Source of the DNA: Anaerolineae bacterium | GTDB taxonomy: Bacteria > Chloroflexota > Anaerolineae > 4572-78 > J111 | Reading direction: 5' to 3' | NCBI GenBank assembly: GCA_016931895.1 | Contig: JAFGDY010000007.1 | Location: forward strand, 1 to 49,503 | DNA: 49,503 bases | Part shown: positions 1-8,615 of the stretch, in pieces | Position numbering within the stretch: the first letter of the stretch is position 1 | Layout of the letters: each line of letters begins with the position of its first letter | Position numbers and translations under genes: made by a program | The notes under the pieces: generated by a model | Databases searched by the model: none | The model's input: the letters and a program-made list of their open reading frames with translations, nothing else | What the model was told of the DNA's origin: nothing

Positions 1-318
1 TGCCGTATAGAGCAACAGCCGCCCCAGCATCCGTTTGCGCATTTCCGGATTAAAAATAAAGGTGACGAGCCATAAAATCAAAAGGCTAACAACCAGGTAA
101 AAACCCAACCTGCCAATATCTGGGGCGGGTGTTATTTCTTGGGCTTCTGCTTGTTCAATGGGCGTTTCGCCGGCCAACAGGTCTTTAAAGAGCCAAACCG
201 GAAAAGGCTGGCTGGTCTCATGCAGGGTAGAACCGGACAGGCCTGCCGCCAAAAGTATCGTCGCCAGGGTGGTGATCCCTAAAAATAAGAACGGCCACAG
301 TTTCACAGTCTTTGTCAC
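1..318 (-). CDS. Membrane protein, N-terminal part (runs off left edge)
   Basis: The reverse strand is open from a GTG at 318 to the window edge (106 codons seen). The product starts with a hydrophobic segment (about residues 8-28, LWPFLFLGITTLATILLAAG), then a polar loop of about 50 residues rich in E, T and P, then a second membrane helix (about 73-90, GFYLVVSLLILWLVTFIF) ending in a basic NPEMRKR stretch. This looks like two membrane helices flanking an extracytoplasmic loop. The start lies 20 bp after the stop of the aldehyde dehydrogenase gene, so the two are probably one transcript. No clear ribosome binding site precedes the GTG. The rest of the protein is outside the window and I do not recognise the family. 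Confidence 0.6.
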   Translation of the reverse strand, partial: MTKTVKLWPFLFLGITTLATILLAAGLSGSTLHETSQPFPVWLFKDLLAGETPIEQAEAQEITPAPDIGRLGFYLVVSLLILWLVTFIFNPEMRKRMLGRLLLYTA

Positions 319-338
319 GTTTTGTCTCGAATCCAAAC

Positions 339-2090
339 CTAACCCCGCAGCGCCGACCAGAAGATACTCGGTAACTGCCAGGGAGAGGGGGATTTTTGAA
401 ACTTAATCAGTTTTGGGCCAAGCTCGTGGCCGGTTTTGTGCGTCACAAACCAGATGGGCGTGGGCCTAAAAATAAACGGCGCGCGAATAACCGACTTTTG
501 GGGCCGGGAGAACATGAGGGTGTTATGCACCACGCCTATCCCCGACTGCACGTCGTAAATATCGTGGCCGGGAAAGCCGCCCCAGGTGGGCGTTACCAGG
601 CCGTAGCCAACCACAGCCCATTGATTAATGGCCACCGTGCCATACCGCAGATTGGCCACCGCTCGTTCAACAGCGGCGGCAGTGGCCGGGTCTTTGAGCG
701 AGGCCGGATGGACGATGAGGGTGGCGTTGAGCGTGCCCCAGAGACGATTGTTGGCAAATTCAACCGCCTGGTCTATGTAGGCCGGGATAGTGGGCGCGTC
801 AAGAGCGGTTTCGGCAAAAACACTGCAAAAGGCTTCGGTGGTGAAGCAGATGTCATTTTGACTGTAGGGGTCAATATTGGCAATCAGGGTCCAGGGTAGT
901 TTGCCGTCAATGGAGGGGCCAAACTGTTCGGCCTCGGGATGGGCGGAAAGAAAGGCCCGGTAACGTTCTGTTGCGCCGGTATAGTAAGCTGTACGCGCGG
1001 GAATTTGGCTGAGGCGCTGGCGGATTTTGTCTAAAAGTTGGTCTCGTTGGGGCCAGGCCCGCTGATTGATGATGACCCGCGTGGTGAGGCAATTGAAACC
1101 GGCGTTAACGGCCAGCATGGAGGCCAAGTGAGTGGCATGATAAATCAGATCGTTTTTAGACCAGGGACCCGGCACCACAATGGCCGGGCTGACGTTGCCC
1201 AGTTCGCCCGTAACTCGTTTGGTGAGCAGCGGCCGGCGTTCGGCTTTTCGTTTGGCCCCTGCCGGGCCGGCCCCAAAAACAATGGCCTCAAAGGTTTTGT
1301 CGGAGCCGGTCAGGTGAATCTCGTCAAGGCCGGGGTGATGGGCCAGGTAAGCGCCTTCAGTCGCGCCGCCGGTGACCACCTGTAAAAAACCACGCTCAAT
1401 GAGGGCGCGGAAGGCCTCTTTAAACAGCGGGTCCAGGTAGGCATTGATGGGATTAGTTTTGTAAACCACCACCTGATTTTCCACAAAAAGTTTGTACAAA
1501 AAATCGGCGGGGCCAAGGCAGGAGTAATTTCCGGCTCCCAGGACCAGGGCCACTTTGCCTGTGCCATTTTTATGTTGATAAACCAGGGCCTGGGTTTGGG
1601 GCAGTTCTGCCGGGGTAAGGCCTGACTCCATCCACACTTCGGCGCTGATGCCGGGATAAAAGAGGCGGTCGTAAAGCGTTTGGGGAAACACCCGGGCCAC
1701 TACCTGGCCGTTGGGCCGCACCGTAACCGGCCCGGGAATCCGGGGATGTCCATAGGTTTCAATGTCCAGCAAAGATTGTCGCAGCAGCCGCAGGTTTTGC
1801 AGCACCAGGTAAGGCCCGCCCAGCCACTCCTCAATAGCCGCCGGATGGTTTATAGAAATTCCTTTGGCCTCGCAGCACAGCGCAACCCACGGCTCGGCAA
1901 TGGCTGCCAGGTGGTCAATGAGCGTATCTATAAGGTCAATCCGCTCCTGGACTCCAACTGCTACCCAGGCCTCCTTACGGGCCTGGAGTGTTTCTACGGC
2001 AGCATCCAGAGCCGGCTGGGATGGCGGCGGACTGGGCTGAATAACTTCAGAAAGGGGGGCTGATTTGGGCAATGTTGTAGCTAGAGACAT
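339..2090 (-). CDS. Divergent aldehyde dehydrogenase family protein (583 aa)
   Basis: Probably an NAD(P)-dependent aldehyde or acyl oxidoreductase of the ALDH superfamily, cytoplasmic. Visible ALDH landmarks in order: a dinucleotide-binding-like stretch VLGAGNYSCLGPADF (about 183-197), KTNP (about 211), LTGSDKTF (about 260), the glutamate motif GELGNVSP (about 295-302, in place of ELGGK) and the likely catalytic cysteine in NAGFNCLTTR (Cys about 334). The protein is about 80-100 residues longer than a typical ALDH, with an extra N-terminal segment and a C-terminal tail containing FRPTPIWFVTHKTG. AAGGAA lies about 7 nt before the ATG. It is followed 20 bp later by the membrane protein at the window edge. 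The motif changes around Glu and Cys make substrate prediction unsafe. Confidence 0.8.
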   Translation of the reverse strand: MSLATTLPKSAPLSEVIQPSPPPSQPALDAAVETLQARKEAWVAVGVQERIDLIDTLIDHLAAIAEPWVALCCEAKGISINHPAAIEEWLGGPYLVLQNLRLLRQSLLDIETYGHPRIPGPVTVRPNGQVVARVFPQTLYDRLFYPGISAEVWMESGLTPAELPQTQALVYQHKNGTGKVALVLGAGNYSCLGPADFLYKLFVENQVVVYKTNPINAYLDPLFKEAFRALIERGFLQVVTGGATEGAYLAHHPGLDEIHLTGSDKTFEAIVFGAGPAGAKRKAERRPLLTKRVTGELGNVSPAIVVPGPWSKNDLIYHATHLASMLAVNAGFNCLTTRVIINQRAWPQRDQLLDKIRQRLSQIPARTAYYTGATERYRAFLSAHPEAEQFGPSIDGKLPWTLIANIDPYSQNDICFTTEAFCSVFAETALDAPTIPAYIDQAVEFANNRLWGTLNATLIVHPASLKDPATAAAVERAVANLRYGTVAINQWAVVGYGLVTPTWGGFPGHDIYDVQSGIGVVHNTLMFSRPQKSVIRAPFIFRPTPIWFVTHKTGHELGPKLIKFQKSPSPWQLPSIFWSALRG

Positions 2091-2236
2091 AACTGTTTCC
2101 TTGTTCAGGAGTGATTATCTACCATTTCAATGAGCCGCTGTTTTTTCTTCAACGGTATCTGCATTTTAGGCTAGCATTGGGTAAATGAGCAAAATCGCAG
2201 AGAGGCAGATTGGGGTGAATCCAATTCCAATTTGGC

Positions 2237-2893
2237 CTAAACAATGCTATTATCCAATCTGAAACCATAACCCCGCACTGTCACAATAAAGTTGTGCTCC
2301 GGGTCTATCTCGGCCAGCCGCTGGCGTAAGCGGCGGACCAGGGCGTCAATGGCGTCGTCGGTTACGCCGGCGGGGTCTTCATCCGGCCAGGACGCTTCCA
2401 CTACCTCGGCCCGACTGTAAACCTTGCCCGGTTTTTCCACCAGCAGCGCCAGCAATTGGTATTGCTGATTGCTGAGCGGGGGGCTGACCAACTGGCCGTG
2501 CACGTAAACTTGCCGTTCGGTTGGGTCAACGTGCAATCCCAGCCCTTTTTGGCCGGGCAAAGGCGCTGTGGCTTCGCTATCTACATAAAGCAGTTCCAGG
2601 CCGGGGGCCAGTTGAATTACATCGCCGTCGCTCAAGGGGTGGGGCTTAACCACCCGCTGTCCATTGATAAAAACCCCATTTTTACTGCCCGCGTCTTCCA
2701 GCACAAATTGCCCCCCCCGGCGATGCAGCACGGCGTGGGTGCGCGAAATCCAGCGCACCGGAATACTGACCGCGCAATCGGGCGAGCGGCCAATGCTGAT
2801 GACCGCCTCGGTATCGTGCAAAATCCATTGGTCTTTAATAATATCCCCTTCCCGCCAAATCAAAAGCGCCTGTTCAGTTTGTAGATTTTTCAT
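2237..2893 (-). CDS. FHA domain - winged-helix DNA-binding regulator (218 aa)
   Basis: A transcription factor likely to bind a phosphothreonine peptide and DNA. The FHA domain spans about residues 30-102 with the classic GR (35-36), SRTH (50-53) and SKNG (70-73) motifs. An OmpR/PhoB-type winged helix fills about 115-213, ending in the typical VRGYGFRL. The ATG at 2893 is preferred over a start 29 codons upstream because AGGAGG sits 5 nt before it. The gene is divergent from a Ser/Thr kinase gene starting at 3093, so the kinase is the obvious candidate to phosphorylate this regulator or its partner. Mycobacterial EmbR is a known FHA plus winged-helix regulator under a Ser/Thr kinase, but with the reverse domain order and a BTAD domain that is absent here. 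Confidence 0.88.
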   Translation of the reverse strand: MKNLQTEQALLIWREGDIIKDQWILHDTEAVISIGRSPDCAVSIPVRWISRTHAVLHRRGGQFVLEDAGSKNGVFINGQRVVKPHPLSDGDVIQLAPGLELLYVDSEATAPLPGQKGLGLHVDPTERQVYVHGQLVSPPLSNQQYQLLALLVEKPGKVYSRAEVVEASWPDEDPAGVTDDAIDALVRRLRQRLAEIDPEHNFIVTVRGYGFRLDNSIV

Positions 2894-3045
2894 ATTACCC
2901 TCCTGTTTGACAACTCCCGCTGAGTTGATAGATTTTTTGGGTAAGTCTACGTGCTTCTTGCCAACCTTGAATATCTTCAAAACGTTTGATTAAAGGCATT
3001 TCAGTTTCCTCGATAGCCGGATTTTCTTCTTGGTGAGAGATGAAA

Positions 3046-3051
3046 TATAAT
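3046..3051 (+). promoter_or_regulatory. Possible -10 box of the Ser/Thr kinase gene
   Basis: TATAAT lies 42 nt before the TTG start of the kinase, in the 199-bp gap between the two divergent genes. No convincing -35 box is seen at 16-18 nt upstream, so an activator may be needed. Weak call. Confidence 0.35.
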
Positions 3052-3092
3052 ATCTAAATACTCAATACCTGACACCTTTTACGGAGTATGCT

Positions 3093-4079
3093 TTGCCCAC
3101 AAATCTCCAACCTGGCGACATATTACGCGAACGATATAAAATTGCCGGCTTGATTGGGGCCGGGGGGATGGGCGCGGTTTATCTGGCCGATGATACCCGG
3201 CTGGTGGGACGTCAATGCGCCATCAAAGAAACTCAACTCCTGCCGACCCTTAATGAGAGGGTCATTCAAGCTGCGCGCAAACAGTTTTACCAGGAAGCCT
3301 CAACCCTGGCCCGACTGGACCATCCCGGCCTGCCCAAAGTGAGCGATTTTTTCTCCATTGATGAACGTGATTACCTGGTGATGGACTTTGTGCCCGGCCA
3401 GGATTTATTGGAAATCGTTAACCGCGTTCGCCGCGAGGGCCGGTTTTTGGACCAAATCACTGTTTTAGATTGGGCCGACCAATTGAGCGATACTCTGGCC
3501 TATCTGCACTCGCGCCAGCCGCCGGTGCTGCATCGTGACCTCAAGCCGGCCAATGTTAAATTGACCCCGGACAATCGCCTCAAACTGGTTGATTTTGGCC
3601 TGGTCAAACCGCTCGACCCCGATGACCCCAGCACCCTGACCGGCCTGCAAGGCGCGGGCAGCCTGCCCTACGCCCCCCTGGAGCAGTATGTTGACCATTT
3701 GGGCCATACCGATGCCCGTTCCGACCTGTACGCCCTGGGGGCCACGCTCTACCACCTGTTATCCGGTATCCAACCGACCAGCGCCCAGGAACGTTTCCTG
3801 GCGCCGGAATCTCTGCCGCCGCTGCGAGAAGTCAATCCTGATATTTCGCCCGGCGTGGCCGACGCCATTGCTGCGGCGATGGCCCTTCATCCCAAAGATC
3901 GTCCTTCTTCCATAACGCATTGGCGGCAAATGTGCCGCAGTTCCATCTCTACTGCGCCGATGGACTCCAGCCAAACCTCCAATCGTAATTGGCCCCTGTT
4001 TGTGCGCGAAAACTGGTGGCTGATTGGCCTGGCGATTGTTTTGCTGGCGGCGTCGTGGTGGGTGACGTTTGCTCAATGA
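3093..4079 (+). CDS. Membrane-anchored Ser/Thr protein kinase (328 aa)
   Basis: A Hanks-type (PknB-like) kinase that phosphorylates Ser/Thr on proteins. Visible motifs are the glycine loop GAGGMGAVY (22-30), the ATP-binding lysine in CAIKE (Lys45), HRDLKPANVKL (147-157, catalytic Asp149), DFGLV (167-171), and an APLE-like motif after the activation loop. The last 22 residues form one membrane helix (WWLIGLAIVLLAASWWVTF) with almost nothing beyond it, so the kinase is tethered but has no extracellular sensor domain. The TTG start is chosen because GGAG lies 6 nt before it; the ATG 5 nt upstream is in a frame that ends quickly. The gene is divergent from the FHA/winged-helix regulator and convergent with the GH3 gene. 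Confidence 0.93.
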   Translation: MPTNLQPGDILRERYKIAGLIGAGGMGAVYLADDTRLVGRQCAIKETQLLPTLNERVIQAARKQFYQEASTLARLDHPGLPKVSDFFSIDERDYLVMDFVPGQDLLEIVNRVRREGRFLDQITVLDWADQLSDTLAYLHSRQPPVLHRDLKPANVKLTPDNRLKLVDFGLVKPLDPDDPSTLTGLQGAGSLPYAPLEQYVDHLGHTDARSDLYALGATLYHLLSGIQPTSAQERFLAPESLPPLREVNPDISPGVADAIAAAMALHPKDRPSSITHWRQMCRSSISTAPMDSSQTSNRNWPLFVRENWWLIGLAIVLLAASWWVTFAQ

Positions 4080-4117
4080 AGGATCAGGTGGCCACTTCAG
4101 GCTGAAGGAAAATTCTT

Positions 4118-6931
4118 TCAACGGCCAGCCCTTGACGTTTGCCGATCTTCTCCTTTACTACTCAACCCCGCCGCAGCCAGGCTAAAGACAAAAACCAGCC
4201 CCCCTACCGCCAGCCGGCCTGCCCATAAATCCGGTTCTGCCAAAAGCCACTCCTCCGGCCGCAGCCAGCCCAGCCCGTAAAGCAGATAGGCCAGCAGGCC
4301 GCCAATCAAGGCCCACAAAGCCACGCGCGCCTGGCGAGGCAGTGGTTTGTAAAATTGTTGGCCCAGCCAGAAACCTGCCAGCCCGGCCAGGACAATGGCG
4401 CTCAAGGCTAACAGAAAGTCAAGGCCATCCACTTGACGGATGGTGGGGGAGGCAGGTGGGAGGATCTCATCGGTAGGTGGCATGATCGGAGTAGACGTGG
4501 GCGTGGGGGTTGGGGTGTCGAGGGTGGGCGGGGGGGGGTCGGTTGCGGTGGCAGCGGGCGGCGCGGTGGTCTCGGTGGGGGCGGGCGTGGGCGGCGCAGC
4601 AATTATAATCGAGATACTCTCAGCGGCGATTGCCGATCCCGCCACGGCCACAATCTCAACCTCACCTGGCTCGGTCAGGGTGAGTCTGGCTTCGGCCAGG
4701 CCCGCCGAGGTGGATGCAATTTCGGCGGCAAGCTGACGCTCGCCCAGCAGCGCCTTGATTTCTACCGGCGTATCGTCCGGGACAGGGTTGCCGTTATGAT
4801 CCTGGATAGGTCCCACTCGCACTCGCACCGACACGGGCGGTTTTCTGTTTTCCGGCAAAACCTCCAGCAGTTCTATGGCAATATTTTGGGTGGGATCGGG
4901 TGCCAGCACATCTACCAGTTCATAACCAATCCCTTCTACCGATACCGGCGCTGCGCCCGGCAGATCGGCCTCGCCAAAGAGGGCGCGCGCGGCCATTTCA
5001 AGGTGAGGCGTGATTTTGCTGTAAACGCCATAGTAGGCGGTCAGTTTGGTCACTTCGGTGGTGTCCAGGTAGTAAGGCGCGTTGAAGGCCAAAACCACGG
5101 TGGTTTTGTTTAGTAACGTGCCGCTTTCCTGGGCCAGAAAGAGCTTAAGGGCATCGGAATCGCTATAGCGGCTGGTATTCAAATCCAAAATGGCAAAAAT
5201 CAGCCAATCAGCCTGCTGGATATGTTGGCGGACTTCCTCCGCCGACAATTGAATGAGTGGGTTTTCGGTAGGTTCTGCCGGCGCTTCGGGGGGGGCAATG
5301 GTTCCAGCCAGGGCCAGTTTCAGTTCTGAAAAGGTGATTGTTCTGATCTGTTCCGGCTGAATTTGGCCGGTTGCGTTTGGCCCGTACAGGCGCAAGATTG
5401 TCTCTTCAATGGCCGCGTGGGGAATGAACAATTCCTGGGGCTGGCAATTATCGGTAAAACACTCCCGCGCCAGGCGAGCGTCAACAATCACCAGGATATT
5501 TTCGCCAGGCCGCGGCGGTTGGGGCAGGCGCAAGCGCAGCTCGTCGGGGGAGGGGTAGAGTAGGGTCAAACTCTGCCGGGCGATGGTGTTGATGGGAGTT
5601 TGGGATTGTCCGGCGATTTGGAGGGCCTGGGTTGGATCGGTGTTGAGGGCGTCGAGATTGAGCTGCGGGTAGAGTTTGAGCTTGGTTTGCAAGATACGGG
5701 CCACTGCCGCGTCTACCTGGGCGGCAAAGGTGGGATTGCGGGCGTATTCGGTGCGGAAGAAAAAGATAGTGTCTTTGATATTAGCAAACTGATCGCTCCA
5801 GATGGATTTTAAATCGAATTGGACCAGGCTCAACACATCGTTTCCGGCCAGAAATGCTTCTTTGGCAATGCGGCGATGGGGAAAACTTTCCAGGGTGGGG
5901 TCAAAGTGTTTGCGTACGGCGGGCACGCCCAGGGCGTCGCTCACAATCAGCCCGCCTTCTTCATACCAGGGCGCAATTTCGGGCAGGCTGAGCAGGGTTT
6001 CCATGCCGGCGGCGTCAAAACTGATGGGCGCGGTGAACTGGCGGATGTCGCCCTGGAAGCCGCGATAACGAATATGGCTGGACATCAAAGCATCGGTTTG
6101 GCCCAGCAGGTCGTCTGGCAGAGCGGCAGTGACGTGGAAGAAGGGCGGCAACTCAATCCGACGCAATTCTTGCAACGACTTGTCTACTGTGGCCACCTCG
6201 TTATCGGGCAGGCGGTCGCTGCCGCCGTGGCCGGGAAAATGTTTGGCCACCGTGGCCAGGCGTCCCCGGCTACCCAGGTGCACCCCCCGAATGTAGGCCC
6301 GGCCCATCTGGCTCACCCAGTACGGGTCGCCCCCAAACACCCGGATGCCAATGTCGCCCTGGCCGGTAGGACGCGGGGCGTGCAAAACATCCAAGCTGGG
6401 GCCAAGCAGCAGGTTGACGCCCATCGCTGCTAACTCCTCGCCCACAATCTGGCCCACTGCTTCGGCATTGGCTGTGTCCCAGGTGGCCCCAATGGCCATT
6501 TGACCGGGGATAGGCGTTACCCCGCCGGTAACGCGGGTGTAGGGATAACCGTCGCCCTCGTGGTCAAGGGCCACAAAAAGAGGCAGGCCGTTGGTGTTAA
6601 AGGCGGTGGTTTTGAGGGCATTGGCCAGTTCGGCTATCTGGCGCGGGGCCGAGGCGTCGTTATTAAAGTTGCTGTTGGCGGTGAGCAAAATAACACCGCC
6701 CACTTTGTATTCGGTGATGAGCTTCCACACGTCAGTGTCCGGGTTGGCGCTGGCTCCCACAAAAGGCACCAGGAAGAGCTGCCCCACTTTGTCTTCCACC
6801 GACATCCGGCTCATGAGTTCGGCTACCTGGGCCTCGGTTGTTTGGGCGCGGGCGGCAGGAGCCGCAGCCGGCAGGGCCTGGAGCAGGCAAAGAATGGCAA
6901 AAATCAGGATTATCTGTTTGGCAGTCTGCAT
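4118..6931 (-). CDS. Glycoside hydrolase family 3 (NagZ-like) with C-terminal membrane segments
   Basis: A probable beta-N-acetylhexosaminidase or related GH3 enzyme, exported and membrane-bound. From the ATG at 6931 (ATG preferred over a TTG six codons upstream) a signal sequence ends near ARAQ (28-30). The GH3 TIM barrel follows: ALDHEGDGYPYTR (121-133, substrate-binding Asp123), AKHFPGHGGSDRLPDNE (229-245, NagZ-type loop) and LIVSDALGVP (328-337, likely nucleophile Asp332). A second alpha/beta domain with a deacylase-like or Ig-like region follows, then a Thr/Pro-rich linker (about 765-820) and three predicted membrane helices at the C-terminus. At about 937 aa it is far longer than cytosolic NagZ (about 340 aa), and the membrane tail is unusual. 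It could release GlcNAc from peptidoglycan or from extracellular chitin-like polymers. Confidence 0.87.
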   Translation of the reverse strand: MQTAKQIILIFAILCLLQALPAAAPAARAQTTEAQVAELMSRMSVEDKVGQLFLVPFVGASANPDTDVWKLITEYKVGGVILLTANSNFNNDASAPRQIAELANALKTTAFNTNGLPLFVALDHEGDGYPYTRVTGGVTPIPGQMAIGATWDTANAEAVGQIVGEELAAMGVNLLLGPSLDVLHAPRPTGQGDIGIRVFGGDPYWVSQMGRAYIRGVHLGSRGRLATVAKHFPGHGGSDRLPDNEVATVDKSLQELRRIELPPFFHVTAALPDDLLGQTDALMSSHIRYRGFQGDIRQFTAPISFDAAGMETLLSLPEIAPWYEEGGLIVSDALGVPAVRKHFDPTLESFPHRRIAKEAFLAGNDVLSLVQFDLKSIWSDQFANIKDTIFFFRTEYARNPTFAAQVDAAVARILQTKLKLYPQLNLDALNTDPTQALQIAGQSQTPINTIARQSLTLLYPSPDELRLRLPQPPRPGENILVIVDARLARECFTDNCQPQELFIPHAAIEETILRLYGPNATGQIQPEQIRTITFSELKLALAGTIAPPEAPAEPTENPLIQLSAEEVRQHIQQADWLIFAILDLNTSRYSDSDALKLFLAQESGTLLNKTTVVLAFNAPYYLDTTEVTKLTAYYGVYSKITPHLEMAARALFGEADLPGAAPVSVEGIGYELVDVLAPDPTQNIAIELLEVLPENRKPPVSVRVRVGPIQDHNGNPVPDDTPVEIKALLGERQLAAEIASTSAGLAEARLTLTEPGEVEIVAVAGSAIAAESISIIIAAPPTPAPTETTAPPAATATDPPPPTLDTPTPTPTSTPIMPPTDEILPPASPTIRQVDGLDFLLALSAIVLAGLAGFWLGQQFYKPLPRQARVALWALIGGLLAYLLYGLGWLRPEEWLLAEPDLWAGRLAVGGLVFVFSLAAAGLSSKGEDRQTSRAGR

Positions 6932-6990
6932 ACCCCCATGATACTCCAAGCCGGTCTGTGCGCCAAATAAGTGGTCGGTTGGGAGAGAGG

Positions 6991-7218
6991 TCAGGGGCCG
7001 GGAAAGATTTGCCGCTCAAACCCCGATTCCTGTTCTGTGCTTCCCGTTAACGTGGGCAGCACCTGAGCGCCTGGACGGCTGGTCGCATTGCTAAAAATAG
7101 TTATCCCCGAACCGGCCAGCATGAGCAGGAGCAGGGCGGTTAAAACCAGCCGCCACAAAACAGATTGCCAGGTTAATGGCATGCTGGCCAAGGAGGGTTG
7201 GTTTAGGTTGTTAACCAT
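6991..7218 (-). CDS. Small single-pass membrane protein (75 aa), hypothetical
   Basis: The product has a short polar N-terminus, one strong membrane helix (about residues 22-43, VLWRLVLTALLLLMLAGSGI) and a polar C-terminal tail of about 30 residues. It lies 59 bp upstream of the GH3 gene on the same strand, so it is probably the first gene of that transcript. The ribosome binding site is weak (AAGAG about 9 nt upstream of the ATG). I do not recognise the family. Position and composition make it more likely real than not. Confidence 0.5.
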   Translation of the reverse strand: MVNNLNQPSLASMPLTWQSVLWRLVLTALLLLMLAGSGITIFSNATSRPGAQVLPTLTGSTEQESGFERQIFPGP

Positions 7219-7480
7219 GAGCGGACTCTTTTGGAAATTATCCTGAGATTAATTTGAAGCCGACACTTTCCGTAAAGATGATAACCATGTCATTTCGACC
7301 GAAGGGAGAAATCTCCTGAAAACCGTACCGTATCGGCGGTTGACGCAAATCTTCTTCATGGAAGAATCCTACCATACCCTGCCAGATTCTTCCGGCCCCC
7401 AAACCCATATCAGGCTGACGATCCGGCTGACGGTTGGGCGACGGCTAAACGTCGGGTTTGTTTGAGTCGGGCAATACCCC
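7219..7480. other. Intergenic region with REP-like arm and short palindromes
   Basis: No gene is seen in this stretch. At 7289-7316 there is GTCATTTCGACCGAAGGGAG followed by AAATCTCC. It resembles one arm of the dispersed palindromes of the GTCATTGCGAG type, of which a full copy is at 37180-37253. A second short palindrome, TTCTTC-ATG-GAAGAA, follows near 7350-7366. The stretch ends at the iron operon promoter. Confidence 0.5.
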
Positions 7481-7508
7481 TTGACAGTTTTGGAAACAGT
7501 GGTATAAT
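7481..7508 (+). promoter_or_regulatory. Sigma-70-type promoter of the iron operon
   Basis: TTGACA (7481-7486) and TATAAT (7503-7508) are both perfect and are separated by 16 bp. Transcription would begin near 7515, directly at the palindrome 7516-7537, so a protein bound there would block initiation. Confidence 0.82.
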
Positions 7509-7515
7509 AAACTAC

Positions 7516-7552
7516 AAATTTAGTCTAGGCTAAATTTTTATTTAGTCTTAAA
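7516..7552. promoter_or_regulatory. DtxR/MntR-like operator palindrome and second half-site
   Basis: AAATTTAG (7516-7523) and CTAAATTT (7530-7537) form a perfect 8-bp inverted repeat around TCTAGG. The core TTTAGtCTAGgCTAAA resembles known DtxR/IdeR/MntR family operators (TTAGGNTAGCCTAA type). A degenerate second copy, TTTAGTCTTAAA, follows at 7541-7552. The position at +1 of the promoter and the DtxR-type product of the first gene suggest autoregulation by iron or manganese. Confidence 0.72.
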
Positions 7553-7583
7553 TAATTTTTTTGATAAATGAGGATAAAAACCA

Positions 7584-8615
7584 ATGTATGACCCATTAAT
7601 TTATCTCCTGATCGCTGCCCTTTTGGCCGGAGCCGGCTGGTTGCTCTTTTGGCCGGAGCGTGGCTTCTTCTGGCGCTGGCAGCGAGCGCAGAAAATGACC
7701 GAACGGGTGCTGCGCGAAGATGCGCTCAAGCACCTGCATAAATGCGAGCGGCATCATCGCCAGGCTACGGTGCAAAGCATTGCCGGAGACCTGCAAATTA
7801 CCGTTGACCAGGCCGCTAACGTGCTGGCCACCATGCAAGCGCATGAATTATTACGCCTGGAGGGAGACGAGATTCATCTCACCCCCCAAGGACGGGATTA
7901 TGCTCTGCATATCTTGCGGGCGCATCGTTTGTGGGAACGTTATTTGGCCGATGAAACCGGCTTTGCCGAAGCCGAGTGGCACGGCCAGGCCGATTTTTAC
8001 GAACATACCCTGTCGCCGGACGCGGCCGATGCTTTGGCCGCCCAGTTGGGACATCCCATTTACGACCCGCACGGCGACCCCATCCCCGCGCCCGGCGGCG
8101 AGTTGGTGTTGCCCGAAAGCCAACCCCTGACCGCTCTGAGTGTTGACGAGCAGGCCCGGATTGTTCACCTGGAAGATGAACCGGAAGCCGTTTATGCCCA
8201 ACTGGTGGCCGAAGGACTTCATCCCGGCCAGGAAATCCGCCTGCTGGAGCAATCGCCGCGGCGGGTGCGGTTTTGGGCCGGGGGCGATGAACACGTGCTG
8301 GCCCCGGTTGTGGCGGCCAATATTTCGGTGAGAGCATTGCCCCAAGAGCCGGTGATTGAAGAATGTTGCCCCGAACGCCTGAGCGCGCTCAAACCCGGTG
8401 AGCAGGCCCGCGTATTGGATATTTCCCAGGCTTGCCGCGGGTTGGAACGGCGTCGTTTTCTGGACCTCGGCATCCTGCCCGGCACGCTTGTTGAGGCCGA
8501 GTTCGCCAGCCCCGGCGGCGACCCCACCGCTTACCGCGTGCGCGGCGCCCTTGTTGCTTTGCGTCAAGGGCAAGCTGAGATGATCAATATTACCCGCCGG
8601 CAGGAGGTGGCCTGA
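7584..8615 (+). CDS. Membrane-anchored DtxR-type metal regulator with FeoA domains (343 aa)
   Basis: A metal-dependent regulator fused to FeoA. Domains in order: one N-terminal membrane helix (about 4-23, PLIYLLIAALLAGAGWLLFW); a DtxR-like winged helix (about 36-98, with ATVQSIAGDLQITVDQAANV as the helix-turn-helix); the DtxR dimerisation/metal region (about 100-165, EHTLSPDAADAL and a PIYDPHGDPIP motif); a first SH3/FeoA-like domain (about 170-250); and a second, clear FeoA domain (about 263-340, LDLGILPGTLVEAE). Two adjacent cysteines (EECC) lie between the last two domains. It overlaps the feoB GTPase gene by one base. It may act both as repressor at the upstream palindrome and as the FeoA partner of FeoB. 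The membrane anchor is unusual for a DtxR protein. Confidence 0.85.
   Translation: MYDPLIYLLIAALLAGAGWLLFWPERGFFWRWQRAQKMTERVLREDALKHLHKCERHHRQATVQSIAGDLQITVDQAANVLATMQAHELLRLEGDEIHLTPQGRDYALHILRAHRLWERYLADETGFAEAEWHGQADFYEHTLSPDAADALAAQLGHPIYDPHGDPIPAPGGELVLPESQPLTALSVDEQARIVHLEDEPEAVYAQLVAEGLHPGQEIRLLEQSPRRVRFWAGGDEHVLAPVVAANISVRALPQEPVIEECCPERLSALKPGEQARVLDISQACRGLERRRFLDLGILPGTLVEAEFASPGGDPTAYRVRGALVALRQGQAEMINITRRQEVA

Noticed and set aside
2894-2980. Upstream start for the FHA regulator
   Set aside because: The ATG at 2893 has a perfect AGGAGG 5 nt upstream; the extension has no FHA content.
5819-6433. Open frame on the plus strand (204 codons)
   Set aside because: Opposite the GH3 barrel; no recognisable content. 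Shadow frame. The same applies to 4433-5113 and 39529-40194.
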